49,551 nt of DNA. Origin: Candidatus Obscuribacterales bacterium (GTDB taxonomy: Bacteria; Cyanobacteriota; Vampirovibrionia; Obscuribacterales; Obscuribacteraceae). This document shows, piece after piece, positions 17,424 to 25,034 of the stretch; within the stretch, counting starts at the first letter, position 1, and each line of letters starts with the position of its first letter. The notes beneath the pieces were generated by a model. The model did not search any database. It had not been told where the DNA came from and worked only from the letters and a program-made list of their open reading frames with translations. Where the stretch lies: NCBI GenBank assembly GCA_021732025.1, contig JAKFVU010000041.1, positions 1 through 49,551 on the forward strand, written 5' to 3'. The translations under genes were made by a program, and so were the position numbers.

Positions 17424-18533
17424 TCACGAAGGAAAAATTGGCGATTGATTTAGCCCAGTAGATTCGGGCCAGTCAAAAAGTATATTCATGTTCTGTATAG
17501 CCTGTCCCGCTGCGCCTTTGACTAAATTGTCTAAAGCACCAACGGCAATCACGCGGTTAGTTCTTTGATCAATTGTCATACCAATATCGCAGAAATTTGC
17601 CCCTTTAACAAAACGTGTTTCAGGCATCTTATACTCCTCGGCATCGGGAGAGAAGAGCCTGATGAATAGCTCATTTTCGTAGAACGATTCGTATAAACTA
17701 TATAACTCTTTATTAGATATATTACTTATAAGCGAGGCGTAAGCAGTAACCAGAATACCTCTATTCATTGGCACCAGATGCGGTGTAAATGAGGTGCAAA
17801 AAGACGTACTTGTGAAAGCCGCAAGCTGTTCTTCAATCTCTGGGGTGTGCCTGTGGCAGCCAACATTGTAGGCTTTTATCGACTCATTGCATTCGTTAAA
17901 ATGCGTACCTAGAGCTGCCGCTCTACCGGCACCAGAAACTCCTGATTTGGCGTCTATGATTATAGACTTAGCGTCGATTATGCCGGCCTGCAAAAGTGGT
18001 GCCAATGTCAGTATCGAGCAAGTGGCATAACATCCAGGATTGGCAACCAGAGAGGCCTGACTAATAGCTTTGCGATTGAGTTCAGGTAGGCCGTAGACAG
18101 CTTGAGCGAGAAGCTCTGGTTGTGGATGTTTGAATTTGTACCAAGTTTCGTAGTCAGCCGCGCTCTTCAAACGAAAATCAGCGCCGAGATCAATCACCTT
18201 ACACTTGGCCAAAATACTCTTGCTCACTTTACCAGCGGCGTTGCCGTGCGGTAGTGCTAGAAACAGCAAATCGACTTTCTCTGCAAGCTCTTCGAGATCT
18301 TCGTTCTTGCAAACAAGGTCGGTATGCTTTTGCAAGCCGGGATAGACTGAAGCGAGTTTCTTTCCGTCACTGCTCTGCGACACGGCAGTGTGCAGCTGCG
18401 CTCTATCATGCTGTAGTAATAGACGTACAAGTTCTTGACCGGTGTAGCCCGTGGCACCGACAACAGCCACTTTTTTAGTGTCTTTGCTAGAAAAGCCTTC
18501 AACCGTCTTCATTTGTTCTAATTGCACTGCCAT
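17424..18533 (-). CDS. argC: N-acetyl-gamma-glutamyl-phosphate reductase
   Basis: NADPH-dependent third step of arginine synthesis; 369 residues including a short N-terminal extension (start ATG 18533). Nucleotide-binding VVGATGYTGQELVRLL, the catalytic Cys in NPGCYATCSILTLAPL, and KSGVSGAGR and the CHRHTPEIE segment match the family. A Shine-Dalgarno AGGA begins immediately after the U-tract of the upstream terminator, so read-through directly exposes the start. The stop at 17424 is followed by the second arg promoter and leader. Order on the strand is argC, then argJ-argB-argD. Confidence 0.94.
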   Translation of the reverse strand: MAVQLEQMKTVEGFSSKDTKKVAVVGATGYTGQELVRLLLQHDRAQLHTAVSQSSDGKKLASVYPGLQKHTDLVCKNEDLEELAEKVDLLFLALPHGNAAGKVSKSILAKCKVIDLGADFRLKSAADYETWYKFKHPQPELLAQAVYGLPELNRKAISQASLVANPGCYATCSILTLAPLLQAGIIDAKSIIIDAKSGVSGAGRAAALGTHFNECNESIKAYNVGCHRHTPEIEEQLAAFTSTSFCTSFTPHLVPMNRGILVTAYASLISNISNKELYSLYESFYENELFIRLFSPDAEEYKMPETRFVKGANFCDIGMTIDQRTNRVIAVGALDNLVKGAAGQAIQNMNILFDWPESTGLNQSPIFPS

Positions 18534-18545
18534 GATACTTTTCCT

Positions 18546-18578
18546 AAAAAAAATCCCCGGGTCATATAAACCCGGGGA
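18546..18578 (-). terminator. Intrinsic terminator (attenuator) before argC
   Basis: TCCCCGGGT and ACCCGGGGA (18578-18570 with 18562-18554) form a perfect 9-bp stem with a 7-nt loop, followed by eight Ts (18553-18546). It ends 12 nt before the argC ATG. Loop size and U-tract length match the terminator before argJ, but the sequences differ. Confidence 0.92.
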
Positions 18579-18627
18579 GACAAATTCGATAATGGTGCTA
18601 AATATCAGCTACGCTATCGACCCCGAG
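18571..18627 (-). promoter_or_regulatory. Antiterminator fold of the argC leader
   Basis: CTCGGGG (18627-18621) pairs with CCCCGGG of the terminator 5' arm (18577-18571; one U-G). The adjoining TCGATA (18620-18615) pairs perfectly with TATCGA (18591-18586). The 13 bp are interrupted only by an 8-nt bulge. The 5' half lies in codons 20-24 of the leader peptide, 14 nt or more past the Arg run, so it is free when a ribosome stalls on Arg codons and covered when it reaches the stop. Confidence 0.78.
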
Positions 18628-18686
18628 TTCACTAGGAATTCGCGGCGTCGGCGGTTTGTAGTTGTAGTGATATTGAACGAAAACAT
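18609..18686 (-). CDS. Arginine leader peptide of argC (25 aa)
   Basis: A short frame ATG 18686 to TAG 18609. Residues 12-15 are four consecutive Arg (CGC CGA CGC CGC), preceded by four Thr and Asn. An AAGGG lies 13 nt before the ATG, a rather long spacing. It lies between a TTGACA promoter and the terminator that abuts argC. The four-Arg run, its distance from the antiterminator segment and the stop codon placed so that a terminating ribosome covers that segment are what transcription attenuation by arginyl-tRNA supply requires. The role is inferred from this geometry and from the parallel leader before argJ. Confidence 0.84.
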   Translation of the reverse strand: MFSFNITTTTNRRRREFLVNSGSIA

Positions 18687-18716
18687 TTTGCTGGTTGCAC
18701 CCTTAATCTTATATCG

Positions 18717-18745
18717 ACATTACAGGGCAACCCAAACAATGTCAA
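18717..18745 (-). promoter_or_regulatory. argC leader promoter
   Basis: Perfect TTGACA (18745-18740), a 17-nt spacer and TAATGT (18722-18717). Transcription would start about 24 nt before the leader peptide ATG. No obvious ArgR/AhrC-type palindrome was seen around it. Confidence 0.65.
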
Positions 18746-18919
18746 CAGCAGTCTTTAATTTGCCTACACATTTCCAGACCTAAAGATGACAATTGCTCAG
18801 CGCCGGTTTTTAAGCCTTCGCTCAAGCCGACCATAAAATGGGAATTCCACCCTTCTCAGAATCTGGACACAGAGGTACTCTTGTCAAGTAGCAAATTCCT
18901 GTTATCTGAGGCATTACCC

Positions 18920-19750
18920 ATGGCCCATCGCCCAGAATCAGACCTGTCAGCCAAAGTTGTTGCTGAGCCTTTGTCTTCAATAGATGCATTGCAAAAGGAG
19001 GCGCACGACCTCCGAGGGTCAAAAGTCGAGAAACCCGAACTGATTAAGGTTGCAGACACGGTAACCGACAAACCAGCTCAACCGAAAGAAGATGCAATCA
19101 CTTATCTGGCTAAGATCAATCCAGATCAGCTAGGCCCCGGGATGAAACAAGCCAGAGAAGCTGCTGTGCAATTAGCTGGTGAAAAAGACATGAAAGGCGC
19201 AGCGGCAAGCTATGAGCCTAAGTTCGAAGCGGCCGTGAAACAGTCAGACAAAGACTATGCTGATTCGGTGGCTGAAAACTGGGGCAAACTCGGTCTTGCC
19301 CGCAGAGATGTAATGTTCAAAGGTTCAGCTTTTATGGGTTCGGTACAGTCGCTCAACGCCAATATACAAGAACTGCCAGAAGAAAAGAGAAAAGAAGTAT
19401 CGACCATGGTCAACCTCATGCAGAGCGATACCTTAAGCCCGTCACTTGCAGCAGAGCTGCGCAAAGAGGTGGGAAAATATCCAGACGTTCTGAAGAGCTT
19501 TGATGTAGCCAAAGCCTCAGAAAATCAATTGAAGGCAGCCTCTGAAGCCTTGGTTAAAGCCCAAGAGCCTTTGCTCAAAGCCGCCGGCGAGCAGGCCATG
19601 GCCCGCTACACCCTAGCCGAAGTCAAAGGTCTACAGGGGGAAACATCCCTCGCTGTACTAATGAAACAAGAAGCCCGAGAGCTGTTCAACAAGACCCAAG
19701 GACAAATTATTGGCAAAGCGGTTGAAAGTAAACCGCCTTTGCAAGCCTAG
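18920..19750 (+). CDS. Hypothetical helical protein
   Basis: 276 residues from ATG 18920, preceded by GAGG with an 8-nt spacer (an in-frame TTG at 18881 is less likely). I do not recognise a family. The sequence is charged and Ala/Lys/Glu-rich with long predicted helices, no signal peptide and no TM segment. Segments such as EELPEEKRKEVSTMVNLMQ-like stretches and LVKAQEPLLKAAGEQAMARY suggest a helical bundle. It lies divergent from the arg cluster and about 90 nt before the nucleoside transporter. Confidence 0.6.
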   Translation: MAHRPESDLSAKVVAEPLSSIDALQKEAHDLRGSKVEKPELIKVADTVTDKPAQPKEDAITYLAKINPDQLGPGMKQAREAAVQLAGEKDMKGAAASYEPKFEAAVKQSDKDYADSVAENWGKLGLARRDVMFKGSAFMGSVQSLNANIQELPEEKRKEVSTMVNLMQSDTLSPSLAAELRKEVGKYPDVLKSFDVAKASENQLKAASEALVKAQEPLLKAAGEQAMARYTLAEVKGLQGETSLAVLMKQEARELFNKTQGQIIGKAVESKPPLQA

Positions 19751-19837
19751 AAAAATTTTCTAAGCTGAGACCTAGCAGGCGCTCGTGGGTTATAGTGGCG
19801 TGAATTATTGCAGCCCTATACAAACGCGGATGTGAGC

Positions 19838-21130
19838 ATGACTTCCAAAGCAATGGGACTGGTAGGCTTCGTGCTCATCTTAGGCACCGCCTATTTGATG
19901 TCAAATAACCGCTCAAAGATAAACTATCGCTTGGTAATATCAGGCTTAGTTCTACAACTGCTCTTAGCAATATTCGTTTTAAAAGTTGAGTTTGGTCAAA
20001 TGCTCTTTCGCAATTTAGGCGATGGCATCACCCAGCTGTTGCACTTCTCCGACAAAGGCGCTGGTTTTGTTTTTGGCCCACTAGTGCAGAACCCTGAAAA
20101 TCTTGTCAAAGTATTTGGCCCTGGTGCCGACTACATTTTTGCCTTCCGCGTTGTGCCAACAATCATATTTGTCTCTAGCCTTGTCAGCATCTCCTATTTT
20201 CTTGGCATCATGCAAAAGTTTGTGCAGATTGTCGCCAAGATCGTCTCGGTAACAATGGGCGCCAGTGGTGCCGAAGCATTATCAAATGCTGGTTCAGTTT
20301 TTGTCGGACAAGTCGAGGCCCAGCTTCTCATAAAGCCCTATGTGCCGACCATGACAATGTCTGAACTTCTGGCTTCGATGGCTGGTTCTATGGCTTGTGT
20401 AGCCGGAGGTGTGCTAGCTGTTTATATCGGCCTCGGCATCAAAGCCTCTTACCTACTTACGGCCAGCATCATGGCCGCTCCTGGTGCTCTGGTTATTGCC
20501 AAAATTGTCTGGCCTGAAACAGAAGTTTCTGACACTAAAGGCGAAGTAAAAGTTGAGGTCAAGAAAAGCCAGGCCAACATTATTGATGCCGCCGCCCATG
20601 GTGCCTCTGAAGGTTTGCGCATTGGCCTCAACGTAGTTGGAATGCTTATAGCCTTTATCGCTCTGATAGCCCTCTGTGATGCAGTTATTGGTTGGGCCGG
20701 CAATTGGTTATATATTTGGGGAATGCGTCTTGATGGCGTCGGCATCGATTTGGCGCACTTAGAACTAAAAAGTATTTTTGGTGCCTTGTTCGCCCCAGTA
20801 GCTTTTGTATTAGGGGTACCGTGGGTAGACGCTCACACCGTGGGCCGACTCATGGGCGAAAAACTAGTTATCAACGAGTTCGTTGCCTACACTGACTTGT
20901 CAAACATGCTCAAAGACCCAGCCAATACACTTTCTGCCCAGGCCGAAACTATTGCCACATTTGCTCTTTGCGGCTTCGCTAATTTCTCATCGATAGCCAT
21001 CCAAATTGGTGGCATCGGTGAAATTGCACCGAATAGACGCGAAGACTTGGCTAGACTAGGAGTAAAAGCACTAATCTGTGGCACCCTTGCCTCTTACCTT
21101 TCAGCAACCCTAGCGGGCTTGCTAACATAA
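19838..21130 (+). CDS. Concentrative nucleoside transporter (CNT/NupC family)
   Basis: Cation-coupled nucleoside uptake at the cytoplasmic membrane; about 430 residues from ATG 19838 (TTG 19808 would add ten). The family signatures are present: a nucleoside gate SVFVGQVEAQLLIKPYV (usual form VGQTEAPL; here the Pro is Gln), SELLASMAGSMACVAGGVLA, and CGFANFSSIAIQIGGIGEIAP near the C-terminus. Ten or so hydrophobic helices fill the rest. It ends 27 nt before cstA, so the two are probably one transcript: nucleoside uptake next to a peptide/pyruvate-type transporter, fitting scavenging of carbon and nitrogen. Confidence 0.9.
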   Translation: MTSKAMGLVGFVLILGTAYLMSNNRSKINYRLVISGLVLQLLLAIFVLKVEFGQMLFRNLGDGITQLLHFSDKGAGFVFGPLVQNPENLVKVFGPGADYIFAFRVVPTIIFVSSLVSISYFLGIMQKFVQIVAKIVSVTMGASGAEALSNAGSVFVGQVEAQLLIKPYVPTMTMSELLASMAGSMACVAGGVLAVYIGLGIKASYLLTASIMAAPGALVIAKIVWPETEVSDTKGEVKVEVKKSQANIIDAAAHGASEGLRIGLNVVGMLIAFIALIALCDAVIGWAGNWLYIWGMRLDGVGIDLAHLELKSIFGALFAPVAFVLGVPWVDAHTVGRLMGEKLVINEFVAYTDLSNMLKDPANTLSAQAETIATFALCGFANFSSIAIQIGGIGEIAPNRREDLARLGVKALICGTLASYLSATLAGLLT

Positions 21131-21157
21131 CCATTGCAATAAAGAAAAGGAACCATA

Positions 21158-23341
21158 ATGAGCGCAACCGCGAGCGGCAAACTAAAGGGCATGGCAATAT
21201 GGCTCCCCATCGCATTGATAGCACTCTTTTCGCTCTACACCATGGCCTCTTCGCGAGGCGAAAAAGTCAACGCTGTTTGGCTGATATTGGCCAGCTCTTG
21301 TACTTTTGCTGTCGCTTACCGCTTTTATAGTAAGTTTTTGGCAGAAAAAGTTTTTGCCCTACAAGATGCCCATGAAACGCCAGCATCAATTGTTGATGAC
21401 GGCAAAGACTATGTACCAACCCACAAATGGGTTCTATTTGGCCACCACTTTGCCGCCATAGCCGGAGCAGGGCCCCTAGTCGGGCCAATTCTCGCGTCGC
21501 AGTTTGGTTTTCTACCGGGCACGATCTGGATTATTGTCGGTGCCGTGCTCGCTGGCGCCGTTCAAGACTTTGTCATCTTGGCCGCATCAATGCGTCGTGG
21601 TGGCAAATCGCTAGGCCAAATGGCGCGCGATGAAATTAGTCCGCTGGCAGGAACGGTGGCACTAATCGCCATTCTATTAATCATGATGATACTAATGGCA
21701 GTTCTTGCCCTAGTTATAGTCAACGCCCTGAAAGCTAGCCCCTGGGGCGCGTTTACTCTACTCATGACTGTGCCGATTGCCATGATAATTGGCGTCTATA
21801 TGAAAGTTTTGCGCCCTCATAAAATTATGGAAGGCTCAACTATAGGGGTGCTACTAACGATACTAGCTGTAGTGGCAGGCAAATGGGTCGGTCAAGACCC
21901 AACTTGGGCGCCGATTTTCACACTGAGCGGCACACAATTGGCCGTAAGCGTCATGATTTACGGCTTCGTTGCTTCTGTTTTACCCGTATGGATTTTACTA
22001 GCGCCCCGCGATTATCTTTCAGCATTTCTCAAAATTGGTGTCATTTCGCTGTTAGCAATCGGCATTCTTGTGCTGCGCCCTGACTTAGAAATGCCTGCGC
22101 TGACAGTCTTTATCAATGGCCAGGGGCCACTCTTTAGCGGCAATATATTTCCATTTTGCTTCATTACCATTGCTTGCGGTGCCATCTCTGGCTTCCACTC
22201 ACTGGTCTCATCCGGCACCACTCCCAAAATGATTGCCAAAGAAACCCATGCTCGTCCAATTGGCTATGCCAGTATGTTGTGCGAAGCTGCGGTGGCCATC
22301 ATGGCCATTATCTCGGCCTGCGTTCTAGCGCCTGGTACTTACTTTGCCATTAACTCACCCAAGGGTGTGGTCGGCACCGACCATGTAGCGGCAGCGGCCA
22401 CAATCAGCTCGTGGGGCTATCCGGTCAGTGACACAGGGCCAAGCGGCATGCAAGAACTAGCCAAAGAAATGGGCGAAGATAGCCTCTGGGGTCGCACCGG
22501 CGGCGGACCGACTCTGGCTGTGGGCATGGCCCAAATTTTTGCCCGGGTGCTGGCCTCAGCTCCAATCAAAGGGCTTTCAGAAGTAACCATTTCATTCTGG
22601 TATCACTTCGCCATTATGTTTGAAGCACTGTTCATTCTCACCTGTTTAGATGCAGGAACTAGGGTGGGCCGATTTCTACTACAAGATTTTCTTGGCCTTC
22701 TCTATAAACCCTTAGGCAAAACTGACTGGTATCCTGCTGTGGCACTAAGCTCAGCACTAGTTGTAGGAGGCTGGGGCTATTTTCTCTATCAAGGGGTAAT
22801 AGATCCACTTGGCGGTATTAATAGTCTCTGGCCTCTCTTTGGCATTAGCAATCAGCTACTGTCTGTAGTGGCACTATGTGTCGCTACTTCGTGCTTGATA
22901 GCCATGGGTAAACGCTCATACGCCTGGGTAACTCTAGGCCCACTCTGTTGGCTCCTGACAGTCACCTTTACGGCTGGCTATCTAAAAATCTTTTCGCCCG
23001 ATGCCAAACTTGGATTTTTAGCCCATGCCCACATGCTAGAGGCGAAGCTTCATTCGGCCGCTGGACTATCTGCTACAGAAAGCGCCACCACTAAGATTTT
23101 GATCTTTAACGATTATCTTGATGCAGCTCTGGGCAGTCTCTTTATAGTGCTGGTTTTGATAATTCTATTTGAATCGATACGCAACTGGCTTAAGCCAGAC
23201 CGAGCACGGATGGCTAATCTTGACACAAGCACGACCAAGAACGAAACTGGAGAGCAGACCTTTGTAGGCGGAGATGACCGGTTGAGCAAAGAAAACATCA
23301 TTGCCGAATGCCAGTCAGGCCCGCCATTGCGCTGCTGTTAA
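21158..23341 (+). CDS. cstA: Carbon starvation protein A family transporter
   Basis: CstA-type membrane transporter, in other bacteria linked to peptide or pyruvate uptake on starvation; 727 residues with many TM helices. Signature N-terminal block: [20 protein letters not shown], then [20 protein letters not shown] and [20 protein letters not shown]. Later [19 protein letters not shown] and the C-terminal [17 protein letters not shown] match the family. AAGGAA precedes ATG 21158. A hydrophilic tail follows the last helix. The next small gene begins 3 nt after its stop, so this is an operon of at least four genes. Confidence 0.94.
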   Translation: MSATASGKLKGMAIWLPIALIALFSLYTMASSRGEKVNAVWLILASSCTFAVAYRFYSKFLAEKVFALQDAHETPASIVDDGKDYVPTHKWVLFGHHFAAIAGAGPLVGPILASQFGFLPGTIWIIVGAVLAGAVQDFVILAASMRRGGKSLGQMARDEISPLAGTVALIAILLIMMILMAVLALVIVNALKASPWGAFTLLMTVPIAMIIGVYMKVLRPHKIMEGSTIGVLLTILAVVAGKWVGQDPTWAPIFTLSGTQLAVSVMIYGFVASVLPVWILLAPRDYLSAFLKIGVISLLAIGILVLRPDLEMPALTVFINGQGPLFSGNIFPFCFITIACGAISGFHSLVSSGTTPKMIAKETHARPIGYASMLCEAAVAIMAIISACVLAPGTYFAINSPKGVVGTDHVAAAATISSWGYPVSDTGPSGMQELAKEMGEDSLWGRTGGGPTLAVGMAQIFARVLASAPIKGLSEVTISFWYHFAIMFEALFILTCLDAGTRVGRFLLQDFLGLLYKPLGKTDWYPAVALSSALVVGGWGYFLYQGVIDPLGGINSLWPLFGISNQLLSVVALCVATSCLIAMGKRSYAWVTLGPLCWLLTVTFTAGYLKIFSPDAKLGFLAHAHMLEAKLHSAAGLSATESATTKILIFNDYLDAALGSLFIVLVLIILFESIRNWLKPDRARMANLDTSTTKNETGEQTFVGGDDRLSKENIIAECQSGPPLRCC

Positions 23342-23344
23342 ATC

Positions 23345-23770
23345 ATGGCGAAGCTCAGTCAAAGCAAGCAACTAATAGAGCGCATTGCCGCCCTCGAACA
23401 ATTTGTCTGCGTCGTCAAAGAGGCGCAAGCTGCTGCTGACTATCACCAAAACGAAGCAGTTGACTTATCAATTATCAACGCTGAATCAGCCCTCTCAGAG
23501 GCAGTCAAAAGCCTGGCTCAATACGACCGCCCTAACACAGCTAAACTCTTGAATGTGGCTTGGTTTTATGCCAAATTTGCCCAGGATATTTTAGCGGCAG
23601 AAGCGACTGAGCACATTCTCGGACAGGGCACATACTTAGACTTGGTTGAAACGCCGAAGCAAGTTCAAACTTGGTTCGAGGACACTGCTATTCGCTTAGA
23701 AAAAAGATTGCTCAGTTACGAAGGAGAGCTGCTGGACGCAGCTTCGAGCGACGAAGAAGATGGCAAATGA
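23345..23770 (+). CDS. Hypothetical helical protein after cstA
   Basis: 141 residues starting 3 nt after the cstA stop. Not recognised. It is Ala/Leu/Glu-rich, all-helical in appearance, without signal or TM segment, and ends in an acidic tail (SSDEEDGK). Its last codons overlap the next start (ATGA at 23767), so the two hypothetical proteins are translationally coupled and may form a complex. Confidence 0.65.
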   Translation: MAKLSQSKQLIERIAALEQFVCVVKEAQAAADYHQNEAVDLSIINAESALSEAVKSLAQYDRPNTAKLLNVAWFYAKFAQDILAAEATEHILGQGTYLDLVETPKQVQTWFEDTAIRLEKRLLSYEGELLDAASSDEEDGK

Positions 23771-24954
23771 TCGACAAACACAATTTCGATTTTGATAAAG
23801 CATTGAAGCAGACACCGCAAGTGGCTGAAGAACTTCTGGCCTTGCTCTCAGAGAGTATTGCTGAGAGCAGCATCAACTGTCATGAATCGGCTCAGTACGA
23901 AAAAGATCAAAATGAAACCGACAGCAGTCGAAACGAGACTAGCAACGAGGGAGTACACAGAAGACTTTCATTAATGAGGCTAGCCAAGGCTCGCCGTGCC
24001 TATCACAAAGCAAAAAATGCAATTACCGACGACGAGCACGAAGATGCCATTGAGCACGCCAGGCGCGGCTTGCTGCATGTCGATTTAGCAAAACGACATT
24101 TCAACAGCAACAAAATAGAGCTATCACAACTAACCGCTCCCACCCCTCAATTTGCTGAAGGCTCTTGCGAAGAAAGCATTCAAACGCTGATTGAAGCAAT
24201 AACCCAAATAAAATTGGTGGTCGAATACAAAAAAATCGTCTTGAACCGCAGACTGAAAGAGCGACTATTAGAAGTCGTGCAGACTCTTCAAGATGCAATA
24301 GAGAACTATGGCCAGTCTGGAGTTAGTAACATAGAGGCGACAAAACTTGCCGAGAGCGGTCTTGTGTGGGCTCAGTTTATCTATGGCCACCTGACTAACG
24401 ATGAACTTTACGCCAAAAAGCATTCCAACAAAGCGATTCGCTCTCTCAATGGCTTTGCCTGGCAAATCACAACCAAGTTTTCGCGGCTCTCCGCAGCGCC
24501 AGCTTTGAACCAGCTCAACCAAGTTCGTTCGCAAATGCATTCACTCGAGAAGAGCTTACAATCAGCCTTAGATGCCTATATGAAAGGCGACACTAACGAC
24601 TTAGAAAAATTCTTGCGCTTAGGTCAAATCGAAACACAAGCCCTAATGAAATATGAGGTTCATGCCGAACGTCGCGGACAGACAGATAAAGATGATCAGG
24701 CCGTCAATTTTAATCTTTCGTCTAGTGAGTCGACCAGTTTACGAGAAGATTTGGCAAGAATGGCCAGCCTGCTGAAAAAGCACCATCCCAATGCCACCAA
24801 GGCGCAAGCCTCATTAGAAAAGCTGCGGCAGACCTTGCCCCAACTGAAACGCGCCCTGAAAGAAGCAGAATGGCAACAGGCTGCCATCTTGCTCGATTTA
24901 TGTCAATCGAACTCGGCCACCTTGAAATCTGAGATAGCAAAACTAGATATTTAG
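23767..24954 (+). CDS. Hypothetical helical protein, coupled to the previous gene
   Basis: 395 residues from ATG 23767 inside an ATGA overlap with the previous stop. No family recognised. Long amphipathic helices dominate, with repeated patterns such as KARRAYHKAKNAI, EDAIEHARRGLLHVDLAKRH and ALKEAEWQQAAILLDLCQS that resemble a TPR-like or spectrin-like helical array. The helix style is like that of the preceding 141-residue protein. No membrane segment. Position suggests a cytosolic partner or regulator of the transport operon; there is no direct evidence. Confidence 0.62.
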   Translation: MIDKHNFDFDKALKQTPQVAEELLALLSESIAESSINCHESAQYEKDQNETDSSRNETSNEGVHRRLSLMRLAKARRAYHKAKNAITDDEHEDAIEHARRGLLHVDLAKRHFNSNKIELSQLTAPTPQFAEGSCEESIQTLIEAITQIKLVVEYKKIVLNRRLKERLLEVVQTLQDAIENYGQSGVSNIEATKLAESGLVWAQFIYGHLTNDELYAKKHSNKAIRSLNGFAWQITTKFSRLSAAPALNQLNQVRSQMHSLEKSLQSALDAYMKGDTNDLEKFLRLGQIETQALMKYEVHAERRGQTDKDDQAVNFNLSSSESTSLREDLARMASLLKKHHPNATKAQASLEKLRQTLPQLKRALKEAEWQQAAILLDLCQSNSATLKSEIAKLDI

Positions 24955-25034
24955 CAAGGGTATTGCAATACAGTTTTTTCTATACAAAAGCTATATAACT
25001 AGTGTGGCAATTTGGCATCCCGGAATCCTAAAAC

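Noticed and set aside
18685..18710. AGGGTGCAACC before the argC leader resembles a T-box antiterminator core
   Set aside because: The GGTGGNACCGCG consensus and T-box specifier stems are not there, and the sequence lies upstream of the leader ORF. The Arg-codon attenuator explains the region better.
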